Made by a program: the position numbers and the translations under genes
Assembly (NCBI GenBank): GCA_003252075.1
Contig: QKDO01000113.1
Coordinates: forward strand, 29,506 to 93,505
DNA length: 64,000 nt
Source: Nitrospirota bacterium
Lineage (GTDB): Bacteria; Nitrospirota; Thermodesulfovibrionia; Thermodesulfovibrionales; UBA6898
Direction: 5' to 3'
Shown: positions 26,435-34,386 of the stretch, in pieces
How positions within the stretch are numbered: position 1 is the stretch's first letter
How the letters are laid out: each line of letters opens with the position of its first letter
Notes under the pieces: generated by a model
Databases searched by the model: none
Told to the model about the DNA's origin: nothing
Seen by the model: the letters and a program-made list of their open reading frames with translations, nothing else

Positions 26435-28134
26435 TATACTGCTTTTACCTTTACGATCTCGTTCTGGTTTCTGTCAAACACATGTATCGCACATGCAAGA
26501 CAGGGATCAAAGGAATGCACCGTACGCAGGATCTCAAGAGGTCTTTCCGGGTCCTGCACCGGGTTGCCGACCAACGAAGCCTCATAGGGACCGGGAGCAT
26601 CCTGACTGTTCCTGGGGCCCGCATTCCATGTCGAAGGCACAACTGCCTGATAATTCTTGATCTTGCCGTTCTCTATTACAATCCAGTGTGACAAAATGCC
26701 TCGCGGCGCCTCATGGAACCCGTATCCCTTTTGTACGCCAGACGGAAAGGTCGGAGGGCTGAAGGTTGTCACATCACCCTTTGCGATATTTTCTACAAGA
26801 GCGTTCCACTGGGATTTCAGTGTGTCATAGAGAACCGCGCACCGGATCGAGCGCGCCCCAATCCGGCCGATCGTTGAATGGAGCGCGTCAATGCCCACCT
26901 TGGCACCTGCAAGTGAGCTGATGGTATCAAGCATCGTTGCAGCATATTTCTTCGTTGGCGCATGTCCTGCGGCGAACATGCAGAGCACGTTTGCAAGCGG
27001 ACCCACCTGCGCAGGTCTGCCCTTGAATGTCGGAGACTTTACCCAAGAATATTTCTTGTTGTCCTGGAAATCGGTATAATTCGGGACGGTTTCTTCGTCC
27101 CAGGGATGCTTATCCCAGTCGCCGTCATACCAGGAATGTTTAATGCTCTCTTTCACATTCTCACCGAAGAACGGGTCAGTGTAGCTCTTGATCGGCTGGA
27201 ACTTCGTGACATCACCATCCGGGATATACCCGCCGGGCAGCGCAAAGGTCGTTCCCTTGGTGTCCATCGGCATGTCCGGAGCAGAGAGGTAGTTCGTCAC
27301 GCCTTTGCCAACCTGCGTCCAGTCGGCGTAGAATGCTGCAACAGCTGCTGTGTCAACAAGGAGGACGTTCTCTACAAAATCGCCGACCTTATCGATGAGG
27401 GTCTTGATGTAATAGAGCCGCTCCATGTTCAGGGTCGACTGACTGTCAAGGTTGATAGGATTGGCGACACCGCCTACCGCCAGATTCTGAATATGCGGCG
27501 TCTTTGAACCGAGGATGGCCACTACCTTATTGATCTCCCGCTGATACTCAAGCGCCTGCAGGTAGTGATGCGCTGCGAGCATATTTACCTCGGGGGAAAG
27601 CTTCATGGCAGGATGGCCCCAATAGCCGCTGCCATAAATCCCCAGCTGCCCTGAACCTACAAACGTCTTGAGCCTCTCCTGGGAAGCTTTAACTGCATCA
27701 TAACTATTGCCTGGCCACGGAGAAAGCTTCTGCCCGAGGTTTGCCGTCGCCCGTGCGTCTGCCTTGAGAGCCGAAACGATATCCACCCAGTCAAGAGCTC
27801 CGAGATGATAGAAATGAACGATATGATCATGTGTAGCATGAGCCCCCATCATCAGGTTCCTGATATACTGTGCATTGAGCGGAATTTCAAGCTGAAGAGC
27901 ATTTTCTACCGAACGCACTGAAGCCAGTGCGTGAACAGTCGTTCAAACTCCGCAGAAGCGTTGGGTAAAAATCCATGCATCCCGCGGGTCACGTCCCCTG
28001 AGGATTGTTTCGATACCCCGCCACATCTGACCGGACGACCACGCCTTCGTGACCTTGCCCCCGTCGATCTCGCAGTCAATTCTGAGGTGCCCCTCGATCC
28101 TCGTGATGGGGTCGATCGTAATTCTCTTAGACAT
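26434..28134 (-). CDS. hybC: [NiFe] hydrogenase large subunit, predicted selenoprotein (Sec64)
   Basis: Catalytic subunit of a group 1, Hyd-2-like membrane-bound uptake hydrogenase. The reading frame runs from the ATG at 28134 (after GAGGAAG) to 26434 with one in-frame TGA at 27943-27945. Before it the frame reads FTQRFCGV, after it [16 protein letters not shown]. The TGA thus replaces the second Cys of the RxCGxC nickel motif (Cys61, Sec64), which normally bridges Ni and Fe. The C-terminal motif DPCLACAIH (Cys545, Cys548) is intact, with a 15-residue tail for HybD to remove. A hairpin fitting a SECIS follows the TGA (27913-27932). With Sec the protein has 566 residues, a normal length. Everything around the TGA is conserved, which argues against a pseudogene. 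Confidence 0.9.
27913..27932 (-). promoter_or_regulatory. Predicted bacterial SECIS element in hybC
   Basis: On the minus strand a perfect 8-bp stem, ACGCACTG (27932-27925) with CAGTGCGT (27920-27913), closes a GCTT loop. The loop begins 18 bases after the TGA and its first base is G, within the accepted 16-37 base spacing and loop rule for bacterial SECIS elements. It lies inside the coding frame, as required for SelB-dependent insertion. Confidence 0.8.
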
Positions 28135-28190
28135 ATCTTCCTCCTCTAGATATATATTCTTCTTTTACAGTCGTCATTCTTTTCATGGTC

Positions 28191-29321
28191 TCAGTGCTCC
28201 GTCTCCGGGAACAGGTTGAGGTACTTCGCCGAGACCTTGAACCCGAAAAAGGCAAACGCAATGAACGCCGCTGTCAAGATCAGCTCCATAAGCGACGGGA
28301 AATAATCCACGCCGAATCTGCTGGCGTATTCTGCCAGTCCGAAGATACCGACATTCATCCGGTTAATCAGGACACCGACAATCACCAGAAGATTGACGCT
28401 GAAGATGCTGTTGATCCCGGTCCGGTACTTCGGCATCGCCAACAACACCAGCGGCAGCATGACACCGATGACCATCTCTAGGAGATACATATTCGACGTA
28501 AAGCTTCCAGCAAACGCGGCTCCGATTCCCGGGCCAGCTACCAGATCCCATACTTTCAGAATAAAATAGAATCCGGCAACAATCAGGGATCCCCGTGCAA
28601 GGCCTCGCAGGATATCGACCGGTAACGGGTGATTGAACAGACGGGAACTCAGGATAGTCTCGAAGCTAACCATGGAAAGCCCCATGAAAACAGCAGAAAC
28701 GAGAAACAGATACGGAAGCTTGCTGCTGTACCAGAGCGGCGAAAGCTTTGATGGAATGATCAGATAAACCGCGCCGAGCGAGGACTGGTGAAGCGTCGAC
28801 AGAAGCACGCCGAACAGTACAATCGGCACCATGATCGCATTCATGAACCGGTATGCACCCATCATCCTCAGACGCTCGAAGAGCATCGGGCTGGATTCGG
28901 CCCCAAGAGTCGTCGTGTACAGCACCACGTGAATGGCAACAATGAACATGATCGAATTAACCTGCCACATGACGACCGGATGCCAGATTCGAAATGACTG
29001 ACCCAAGTCAAAGAATATGGCGGTAGCAGCAAGAACATACCCAAAGAAGGCATTCAGAATTGCCGGCCGCACGATCGGTTTGTATTTCTTCCAGTTGAGA
29101 ATATAGACAGCGCCCGCGATGACGAACCCCCCTGCTGCCATCGCAACACCGCCCAGGACGTCCATGCCGATCCAGAATCCCCACGGCCACAGGTTGTTCA
29201 GGTTGGTCGCCGCGCCGAGCCCCCTGAATAACCGATACACGGCAACGAAGGCACCGGCCGCCATAACCACAATCAGACCGATCGTGGTGGGGGTCATCAT
29301 CTTGATGTCATGCTGTTTCAT
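28191..29321 (-). CDS. hybB: Hydrogenase membrane subunit HybB (NrfD-like)
   Basis: Integral membrane quinone-reactive subunit, 376 residues with about ten hydrophobic segments. The start of the conserved region (LWPWGFWIGMDVLGGVAMAAGGF) is typical of HybB. In E. coli Hyd-2 it connects HybA to the menaquinone pool and can also move protons. It contains no heme-binding pattern of the cytochrome b type. It starts 4 bases after hybA stops, and the large subunit follows after a 56-base gap. Confidence 0.94.
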   Translation of the reverse strand: MKQHDIKMMTPTTIGLIVVMAAGAFVAVYRLFRGLGAATNLNNLWPWGFWIGMDVLGGVAMAAGGFVIAGAVYILNWKKYKPIVRPAILNAFFGYVLAATAIFFDLGQSFRIWHPVVMWQVNSIMFIVAIHVVLYTTTLGAESSPMLFERLRMMGAYRFMNAIMVPIVLFGVLLSTLHQSSLGAVYLIIPSKLSPLWYSSKLPYLFLVSAVFMGLSMVSFETILSSRLFNHPLPVDILRGLARGSLIVAGFYFILKVWDLVAGPGIGAAFAGSFTSNMYLLEMVIGVMLPLVLLAMPKYRTGINSIFSVNLLVIVGVLINRMNVGIFGLAEYASRFGVDYFPSLMELILTAAFIAFAFFGFKVSAKYLNLFPETEH

Positions 29322-29325
29322 GGTC

Positions 29326-30327
29326 CTATTCCTCCTTATCCTTGTTTCTTCCCCGGGTAACTGCCCAGGTGGCCGCTCCGCCGATCAGCACGGTCGCAAT
29401 GACCGCCGGTATCTTTGATATATAGGCCCAAGTAAGATCAGGGAGAACCTGTTCACTGATGTTTTTATCAAACCCAAGCATTTCAAATGGCACGCCGGCA
29501 AGGAGCAGGTACTGGGTTCCTCCCGCCTCTTTCATGCCATAAAGGTGATTGATGTATTTTGAGACAAGGCGCCTGCTTTTTTCCTTCGAGCCCACGGTCT
29601 GAACAGGGAAGGAGTATTCTTCACCCGGTTTGAGAGTTAACCTCTTTGCCGCCTCCTTGCGGAGATCAGTAACCTTGCCGAATATGGACGCGCCGGTAGG
29701 GCAATACTCACAACACGCAGAATACTTGCCTTCGTCATAGCGATGCCTGCAGAGCTGGCACTTCCTGACCCGCGGACTGGCGCTTTCGTATTCGTAGCGA
29801 GGGATCCTGAATGGACATGCCAGCATGCAATATCTGCAGCCGATACAGCGGTCTTCGACGTAGTATACAACGCCATTTTTCGGGTCTTTCCTGAGCGCAC
29901 TGACAGGACAGACCGATACGCAGGCCGGCGATATGCAGTGCATGCAATGCTGCTTGACCAGAGAGAAGCCGTTCTCCGTCTCGTCCTTGTGCTCTCCGGT
30001 TCCGTTCTTGCAAACCTTAATGATGTTGACGGTCTTACTCGACAGGTCCCGCGCATCATCCCAGATATTGTCAGGAGATGAAAAATCATAGGGCAGTCCC
30101 TTGCGGTCAGGCAGATAGAGCGCACCGCCGGGAACGCTGTTCTGGATCTTGCAGTTGACCATGCACGACTTGCAGCCGATGCAGAGTGTCGCATCGTACA
30201 GAATCCCTACTGCCTCAGGAGGGAGTTCGCGCGGCATTGATGCGCCGGCAGACACGGCCTGCGAGGCCAATATGGCACCACCGCCCACAGCAGCCGCTTT
30301 AAGAAAGTCTCGCCTGTTCATGCTCAT
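29326..30327 (-). CDS. hybA: Hydrogenase iron-sulfur protein HybA
   Basis: Periplasmic electron carrier between the hydrogenase small subunit and HybB. The Tat signal MNRRDFLKAAAVGGGAILAS is at the N-terminus. Four [4Fe-4S] sites are implied by the cysteine sets CIGCKSCMVNC, HCMHCISPACVSVCP, CIGCRYCMLACP and CQLCRHRYDEG with CCEYCP. A C-terminal membrane anchor (about residues 300-320) precedes a charged tail. It has 333 residues. It lies 2 bases after hybO stops and 4 bases before hybB. Confidence 0.95.
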   Translation of the reverse strand: MSMNRRDFLKAAAVGGGAILASQAVSAGASMPRELPPEAVGILYDATLCIGCKSCMVNCKIQNSVPGGALYLPDRKGLPYDFSSPDNIWDDARDLSSKTVNIIKVCKNGTGEHKDETENGFSLVKQHCMHCISPACVSVCPVSALRKDPKNGVVYYVEDRCIGCRYCMLACPFRIPRYEYESASPRVRKCQLCRHRYDEGKYSACCEYCPTGASIFGKVTDLRKEAAKRLTLKPGEEYSFPVQTVGSKEKSRRLVSKYINHLYGMKEAGGTQYLLLAGVPFEMLGFDKNISEQVLPDLTWAYISKIPAVIATVLIGGAATWAVTRGRNKDKEE

Positions 30328-30329
30328 GG

Positions 30330-31466
30330 CTATTCCTCCTTGTTGCCGGAATCTCCATCCTTTTTGCCAAGACCGGAGACCAGTGCGGCGGCGGCAGCGC
30401 CTATTGCAGCTCCGGAAACGCCTGCGGCGAGGGCCTTTGTACCGGAAGATACACCTTCTTTATGAGGGAAGACCTCGGTAAAAAGTGAAGGAGGAGTGAT
30501 ATACTTAGGACGTGCCGGCGAATGAAGAGGCAGAGTAAATCCGACTCCTTTTTCTGAACACCCGAAACACGGATGACCAGTCCCTACCGGCCATGCACCT
30601 GAACCGACATCATTGAAGAGCTGTATCGGACAGTTGTTAAAGGTCTCCGGCCCCTTGCATCCAAGCTTATACAGACAATAGCCTTTTCTGTGCCCATCGT
30701 CGCCGAACTGGATTGCAAACCTTCCCGCATCAAAGTGAGGACGGCGCTCGCAGTTCTCATGGATAATCCTGCCATAAGCAAACTTCGGTCGCGCTTGATC
30801 ATCGAGTTCGGGCAGTTTTTTGAACGTCAGGAAATAGAGCACCGTTGAAAGAAAGTTATAGGGATTTGGCGGGCAGCCGGGAATATTTACAACAGGGGTC
30901 TTGATACCTTTGCTCTTCAGAACCTCGTGGGCAGGTGATGCACCCGTAGGGTTAGGATCAGCTGAAGGGATACCACCCCATGATGCGCAGGACCCAATGG
31001 CGATTACGGCGGCTGCATCCTGTGCCATCTCACCGAGAAGGGAAAGGGCCGTCTTGCCGGCGATCTTGCAGTAGATCCCGTTATCCTTTACTGGTATTGA
31101 CCCGTCAACAACGAGGATGTACTTTCCCTTGTATTCCTTCATTGATTTTTCTCGCCACTGCTCAGCCTGTTTGCCGGCGCCGACCAGAAGAGTCTCGTGA
31201 TATTCGAGCGAGATCAGTTCCAGAATAAGTTTATCAAGCGTGGGATGATTCGTTCTCAGCAGCGTTTCCGTACACCCCGTGCATTCCTGGGCTGATAGCC
31301 ACAGGACAGGAGGCCGCTTCTGTGTCGTAACTGCCTCTGCGATCTTGGCCCCCGTGCCGAGCGGAAGTCCCATTCCTACTGCCATGGTACTGCAGAACTT
31401 CAGAAAATCCCTGCGGGAGAATCCACATATCGTCTCCTCTTCCATGCTGTGCTCAACTTTCTTCAT
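30330..31466 (-). CDS. hybO: [NiFe] hydrogenase small subunit
   Basis: Carries the three Fe-S clusters that take electrons from the active site. The twin-arginine signal is FSRRDFLKFC (about residues 16-25), which exports the folded heterodimer. Proximal cluster ligands are in ECTGC, GSCASWGG and IPGCPPNP. Distal-cluster ligands are in IIHENCERR with GYCLYKLGC. The medial [3Fe-4S] set includes NNCP and HPCFGC. The proximal site has the ordinary ECTGC, not the extra cysteines of oxygen-tolerant enzymes. A glycine/alanine-rich C-terminal span anchors it. It has 378 residues and is the first gene of hybO-A-B-C-D-hypC, the same order as E. coli hyb but without hybE and hybF. Confidence 0.95.
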   Translation of the reverse strand: MKKVEHSMEEETICGFSRRDFLKFCSTMAVGMGLPLGTGAKIAEAVTTQKRPPVLWLSAQECTGCTETLLRTNHPTLDKLILELISLEYHETLLVGAGKQAEQWREKSMKEYKGKYILVVDGSIPVKDNGIYCKIAGKTALSLLGEMAQDAAAVIAIGSCASWGGIPSADPNPTGASPAHEVLKSKGIKTPVVNIPGCPPNPYNFLSTVLYFLTFKKLPELDDQARPKFAYGRIIHENCERRPHFDAGRFAIQFGDDGHRKGYCLYKLGCKGPETFNNCPIQLFNDVGSGAWPVGTGHPCFGCSEKGVGFTLPLHSPARPKYITPPSLFTEVFPHKEGVSSGTKALAAGVSGAAIGAAAAALVSGLGKKDGDSGNKEE

Positions 31467-31827
31467 AGCCCTCTCCCTTCTTCTCTTCAGGCTTATGCAA
31501 ACCTGTAGTATTGGACAGTTGTCTTTAGTATATTATCTCTCTCCTCAATTTAATGATAATGCTGATAAACAGAATTTATAAATTGATAAGCACAATTGAT
31601 AAGATTATAATAACCTTATAAGTAGCAAATTTGTATTTTTTTTTACATAATGTTGCAGGGTTTCTTTCTTGCTTAATTACGTCTCGGCGAACGTGATAGA
31701 TCATAAAATTAATAACATCTTTAACAATGTAATATATCGACAAAGCGGGGTAAGGTATGTAATAAATTATCTGTACGCGCCCAATAATATACTCTCATGA
31801 GAGAGCTTAAGAATAAGGAGGAGTACT
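31467..31827. promoter_or_regulatory. Divergent hyb/osmC control region
   Basis: A 361-base A/T-rich gap between divergent genes with no open frame of note. Four copies of TGATAA occur in 49 bases (31554, 31563, 31584, 31597), two of them inside AATTGATAAG repeats 13 bases apart. They lie 90-135 bases upstream of hybO, a usual place for activator sites. On the osmC side, TATACT (31788-31793) could be a -10, and a perfect 12-base palindrome CTCTCATGAGAG (31792-31803) overlaps its end as an operator would. No clear -35 matches on either side. Confidence 0.5.
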
Positions 31828-32247
31828 ATGGTAAAGGCGAATGTCAAATATACAGGAGGGATGCAGTTTGTGGCATCATCTGACTCAGGACACGCGGTGG
31901 TTATGGATGCCGGGCCGGAGGTCGGCGGCAGTAATACCGGATCCCGTCCTATGGAACTGCTCCTCATGGGTATAGGTGGCTGCTCCGGTATGGACATTAT
32001 CTCGATCCTCAAGAAAAAGAAACAGAACGTAACCGGTCTTGAAGCAAACGTAACCGGCACCATGTCTGATGACTATCCCCAAAAGTATACCGAGATTACC
32101 ATTGAATATATCGTTCGCGGCAGGGGAGTCACGGAGGAGGCGGTGAAACGGGCGGTGCAATTGTCAATGGATAAATACTGCTCCGTAAAGGCTACGCTCG
32201 AAGGCGCTGCACAGATTCGATTTTCATACCGGATTGTCGAAGACTAA
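31828..32247 (+). CDS. OsmC/Ohr-family protein
   Basis: Small OsmC-fold protein, 139 residues. Members use a Cys pair to reduce organic peroxides. Here one Cys lies in GIGGCSGMDIISILKKKK and a second in MDKYCSVKATLEGAA, the positions expected for the catalytic pair. AAGGAGG precedes the ATG. It is divergent from the hydrogenase operon, with a palindrome over its probable -10. A role in handling hydroperoxides near an oxygen-sensitive hydrogenase is plausible but inferred. Confidence 0.9.
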   Translation: MVKANVKYTGGMQFVASSDSGHAVVMDAGPEVGGSNTGSRPMELLLMGIGGCSGMDIISILKKKKQNVTGLEANVTGTMSDDYPQKYTEITIEYIVRGRGVTEEAVKRAVQLSMDKYCSVKATLEGAAQIRFSYRIVED

Positions 32248-32295
32248 TCTCTAGCACTTGCTGTATGCAGAGGCCATCATTCGCTACCATGATTA

Positions 32296-32335
32296 CAGAG
32301 AAGAGACGCGGTCTTAGAGCCGCGTCTCTTCTCTG
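32296..32335. terminator. Perfect inverted repeat after osmC
   Basis: A 16-bp perfect stem (32296-32311 with 32320-32335) and an 8-base loop. There is no T run on either side, so it is not a textbook intrinsic terminator. It sits between the osmC stop and the end of the decayed synthetase gene and probably served both. Confidence 0.6.
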
Positions 32336-32345
32336 CATATGACAG

Positions 32346-32551
32346 TTAATTCTTCTTTGCGTACCCCGCTATCGTCAATGCTCCCTCTATTTGACCAAGT
32401 GTGGGAGGATCATTAATCGTTGATGGTATGGCATATGCTTCTCCATCCGCTATCGCTGCCCCGCAGGATCTTTCCGGAGCGTGTTTTCGGAAGCGTCTTG
32501 ACGACACAGGTCTCTTTAAATGTCTATTTCATTTTTTCCCAGCTCTGCCAT
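32346..32551 (-). pseudogene. Decayed 3' fragment of an acyl-CoA (propionyl/acetyl-CoA) synthetase
   Basis: Remnant of the C-terminal end of an AMP-forming acyl-CoA synthetase (PrpE/Acs type), read on the minus strand in three frames. 32551-32519 gives a weak match (AELGKNEIDI). 32520-32458 gives FKETCVVKTLPKTRSGKILR, containing the catalytic-lysine loop that is the family hallmark. 32459-32346 continues in another frame with AIADGEAYAIPSTINDPP and runs to a TAA. The frame change falls right after ILRG, where a few bases are missing. The rest of the gene is absent; tadA begins on its 5' side. The 16-bp inverted repeat lies just past its stop. This fills the 346-base gap between osmC and tadA. 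Confidence 0.75.
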
Positions 32552-32593
32552 GCTTTGCAGGAATATATCATGAGCAGGCGAGATGAAGGAAAT

Positions 32594-33067
32594 CTATCTG
32601 CGGTTCCTGAAAAATCTCTGAAGAAGCGCAGCGCACTCCTCTTCGAGGACCCCTGAAACCACCTCTACCTGGTGGTTGAGTCGGCTGTCTGAGAGGATCC
32701 GATAGAGACTTACGGCTCCTCCGGCCTTTGTATCATTACATCCATATACGACGCGGGAAATGCGGGCATGAATGATTGCACCAGAACACATAATGCAGGG
32801 CTCCTTCGTTACATAGAGCGTTCCACCACTCAGCCGCCACGAATCAGAGGCTGACGCAGCCGTACGAAGGGCGAGAATCTCGGCATGGGCAGATGGATCT
32901 TTTGTCGCTTCACGGAGATTGTGCGCCTTACTTAGGATCACACCATCCCTTACCATTACCGCACCGACAGGGACTTCACCTTCCTGAAACGCACAGACGG
33001 CCTCTTGCAGGGCAATGTTCATAAAAACTGCGTCCGTCAATCCCGTACTGATGACCTCACACAGCAT
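32594..33067 (-). CDS. tadA: tRNA-specific adenosine deaminase
   Basis: Deaminates the wobble adenosine of tRNA-Arg(ACG) to inosine. Zinc ligands and the catalytic Glu are in SAHAEILAL and EPCIMCSGAI. It has 157 residues from the ATG at 33067, matching the E. coli enzyme's N-terminal helix; an ATG at 33022 is a shorter option. Its best-known substrate, tRNA-Arg with anticodon ACG, is encoded only about 60 bases upstream on the same strand, separated by a terminator. Confidence 0.94.
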   Translation of the reverse strand: MLCEVISTGLTDAVFMNIALQEAVCAFQEGEVPVGAVMVRDGVILSKAHNLREATKDPSAHAEILALRTAASASDSWRLSGGTLYVTKEPCIMCSGAIIHARISRVVYGCNDTKAGGAVSLYRILSDSRLNHQVEVVSGVLEEECAALLQRFFRNRR

Positions 33068-33070
33068 TAT

Positions 33071-33100
33071 AAAAAGGGTAGGAGCGTATTGCTCCCACCC
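33071..33100 (-). terminator. Intrinsic terminator after tRNA-Arg
   Basis: On the minus strand GGGTGGGAGC pairs with GCTCCTACCC (one mismatch), followed by TTTTT (33075-33071). It lies 23 bases past the tRNA-Arg 3' end and 3 bases before the tadA start codon, so tadA must use read-through or a promoter hidden in this stretch. Confidence 0.8.
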
Positions 33101-33123
33101 CTCTCATGTGATCGCTTTGCAAG

Positions 33124-33200
33124 TGGCGCGCCCTGAGGGATTCGAACCCCCGGCCTGCAGATTCGTAGTCTGACGCTCTATCCAGCTGAGCTAAGGGCGC
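33124..33200 (-). tRNA. tRNA-Arg (anticodon ACG)
   Basis: A 77-base tRNA including an encoded CCA. Acceptor strand GCGCCCT (from 33200) pairs with AGGGCGC. The D-arm has AGCTCAGCTGGATAGAGC. The anticodon loop reads CTACGAA. The T-arm has GGGGGTTCGAATCCCTC. The outermost pair of the anticodon stem is mismatched. The A34 wobble base is the TadA substrate. Confidence 0.96.
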
Positions 33201-33219
33201 AAATACCAGCAAAAAACTG

Positions 33220-33753
33220 TTACTTCTTAACGCCGTCCTTCAGCATAAGGGAATACTTCGGATGTTCGAACGGATGGATTGCGGGGAACTTGGAATAGAG
33301 CCATCCTTTAAACACTTCCTTATCATTTTCAAATATCTTCACATTGACCGCAGGATTGTTCGGTTCATTCGAGGACGAGGTAATATTCAGACCGTCCATC
33401 TTGAAATCGGGAAGATACTCGCCAACACTTATCTTAAGGTCAGAACCCGGCACCTTGAAATCAGTGTTCAGGTTGATGGTGTATTCATTCTTCTTCTTTG
33501 CAGCCTTGTCCTCAACAACGATCATCACGGCCTTCCATTTGCCTTTGACACTGTCAGGAACTGTGATTGCTGTCTGACCTTTGGGCATTGCCACCTGTCC
33601 CTGAGGTCCGCCCGGATGTCCGGAAGGAAGCTGTTGCTCCTGCCCCGGAGCTCCGGTCTGCGGCATCGCCGGTTTTTCTTCCTTCTTCTTGCACGCGCCA
33701 AAAACCAATACCAGAGAAAGACTACATACTGCTACCAACATTTGCTTTTTCAT
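33220..33753 (-). CDS. Lipoprotein, DUF2155-like
   Basis: Predicted lipoprotein of unknown function. I start it at the ATG at 33753, which follows AAGGAGG and gives a lipoprotein signal (MLVAVCSLSLVLVFGAC). The longer frame from 33873 would run through tRNA-Ser. After a proline/glutamine-rich linker (about residues 25-60) comes one beta-rich domain (about 65-177; KWKAVMIVVEDKAAKKK, KISVGEYLPDFKMDGLN) that resembles DUF2155. It ends in IHPFEHPKYSLMLKDGVKK. It lies between tRNA-Ser and tRNA-Arg, 19 bases before the latter. The DUF link is by memory of the pattern. Confidence 0.82.
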   Translation of the reverse strand: MKKQMLVAVCSLSLVLVFGACKKKEEKPAMPQTGAPGQEQQLPSGHPGGPQGQVAMPKGQTAITVPDSVKGKWKAVMIVVEDKAAKKKNEYTINLNTDFKVPGSDLKISVGEYLPDFKMDGLNITSSSNEPNNPAVNVKIFENDKEVFKGWLYSKFPAIHPFEHPKYSLMLKDGVKK

Positions 33754-33795
33754 CTTATCCTCCTTATGAATAAGTACTCCATCTTCACGGTAACG

Positions 33796-33887
33796 TGGCG
33801 GAGAGGCAGGGATTCGAACCCTGGGTGGGGTGTTACCCCCACAACCGCTTAGCAGGCGGCTGCCTTCGACCACTCGGCCACCTCTCC
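33796..33887 (-). tRNA. tRNA-Ser (anticodon GCT)
   Basis: A 92-base class II tRNA with encoded CCA. Acceptor GGAGAGG (from 33887) pairs with CCTCTCC. The anticodon loop is CTGCTAA (anticodon GCT). A long variable arm carries GTGGGGGTAACACCCCAC. The T-arm contains GGTTCGAATCC. Confidence 0.97.
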
Positions 33888-34014
33888 AAAGCAGCGTATT
33901 CTAACAGCTCGGTTTCTTCTTTGTAAAGGAAGCCCCATATGCACCGAATACATCAGATAACCACTTGCCGGACAGCGTTCCGGAGAACTTCCGAAACCGG
34001 CTTTCAGCCATGCA

Positions 34015-34386
34015 TTACTGCTTCTGTTTTGACCGATAGTCCTCTATGGCCTTTTTTAACGCATCCGCTCCCAGGTTCGAACAGTGCATTTTTTGCGGGG
34101 GCAGCCCCCCCAGCTCATTAGCCACGGTCTCCTTGGAAATAGCCAGTGCCTCGTCAAGCGTCTTGCCCTTTACCATTTCAGTAACCATACTGCTCACGGC
34201 AATCGCAGCACCGCATCCGAAGGTCTTGAACTTGGCATCGACGATGCGATCATCCTTGACCTTGATATAGATCTTCATGGCATCACCACAGGTAGGATTC
34301 CCTTCCGTCCCTATGCCGTCGGCATCCTCCATATCCCCTACGTTCCGGGGATTGGTAAAATGGTCCATCACTTTTTCACTGTACAT
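34015..34386 (-). CDS. iscU: Iron-sulfur cluster scaffold IscU/NifU-type
   Basis: Scaffold on which Fe-S clusters are built before transfer. The three ligand cysteines are in GNPTCGDAMKI (with the conserved Asp), FGCGAAIA and KMHCSNLG. I use the ATG at 34386 (after GGAAGGTGG), giving MYSEKVMDHFTNPRNVG and 123 residues. It overlaps the end of the upstream desulfurase-like gene by 19 bases. It is the last gene of iscR-tusA-like-iscS-like-iscU. Confidence 0.95.
   Translation of the reverse strand: MYSEKVMDHFTNPRNVGDMEDADGIGTEGNPTCGDAMKIYIKVKDDRIVDAKFKTFGCGAAIAVSSMVTEMVKGKTLDEALAISKETVANELGGLPPQKMHCSNLGADALKKAIEDYRSKQKQ

Noticed and set aside
27943..27945. In-frame TGA in hybC as a sign of a pseudogene or of two separate genes
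   Set aside because: The frame is intact and conserved on both sides, the TGA falls on a catalytic Cys position, a SECIS-like hairpin follows, and the operon is otherwise complete.
33754..33873. N-terminal 40 codons extending the lipoprotein gene upstream
   Set aside because: They run through tRNA-Ser; the ATG at 33753 has a strong ribosome-binding site and a lipoprotein signal.
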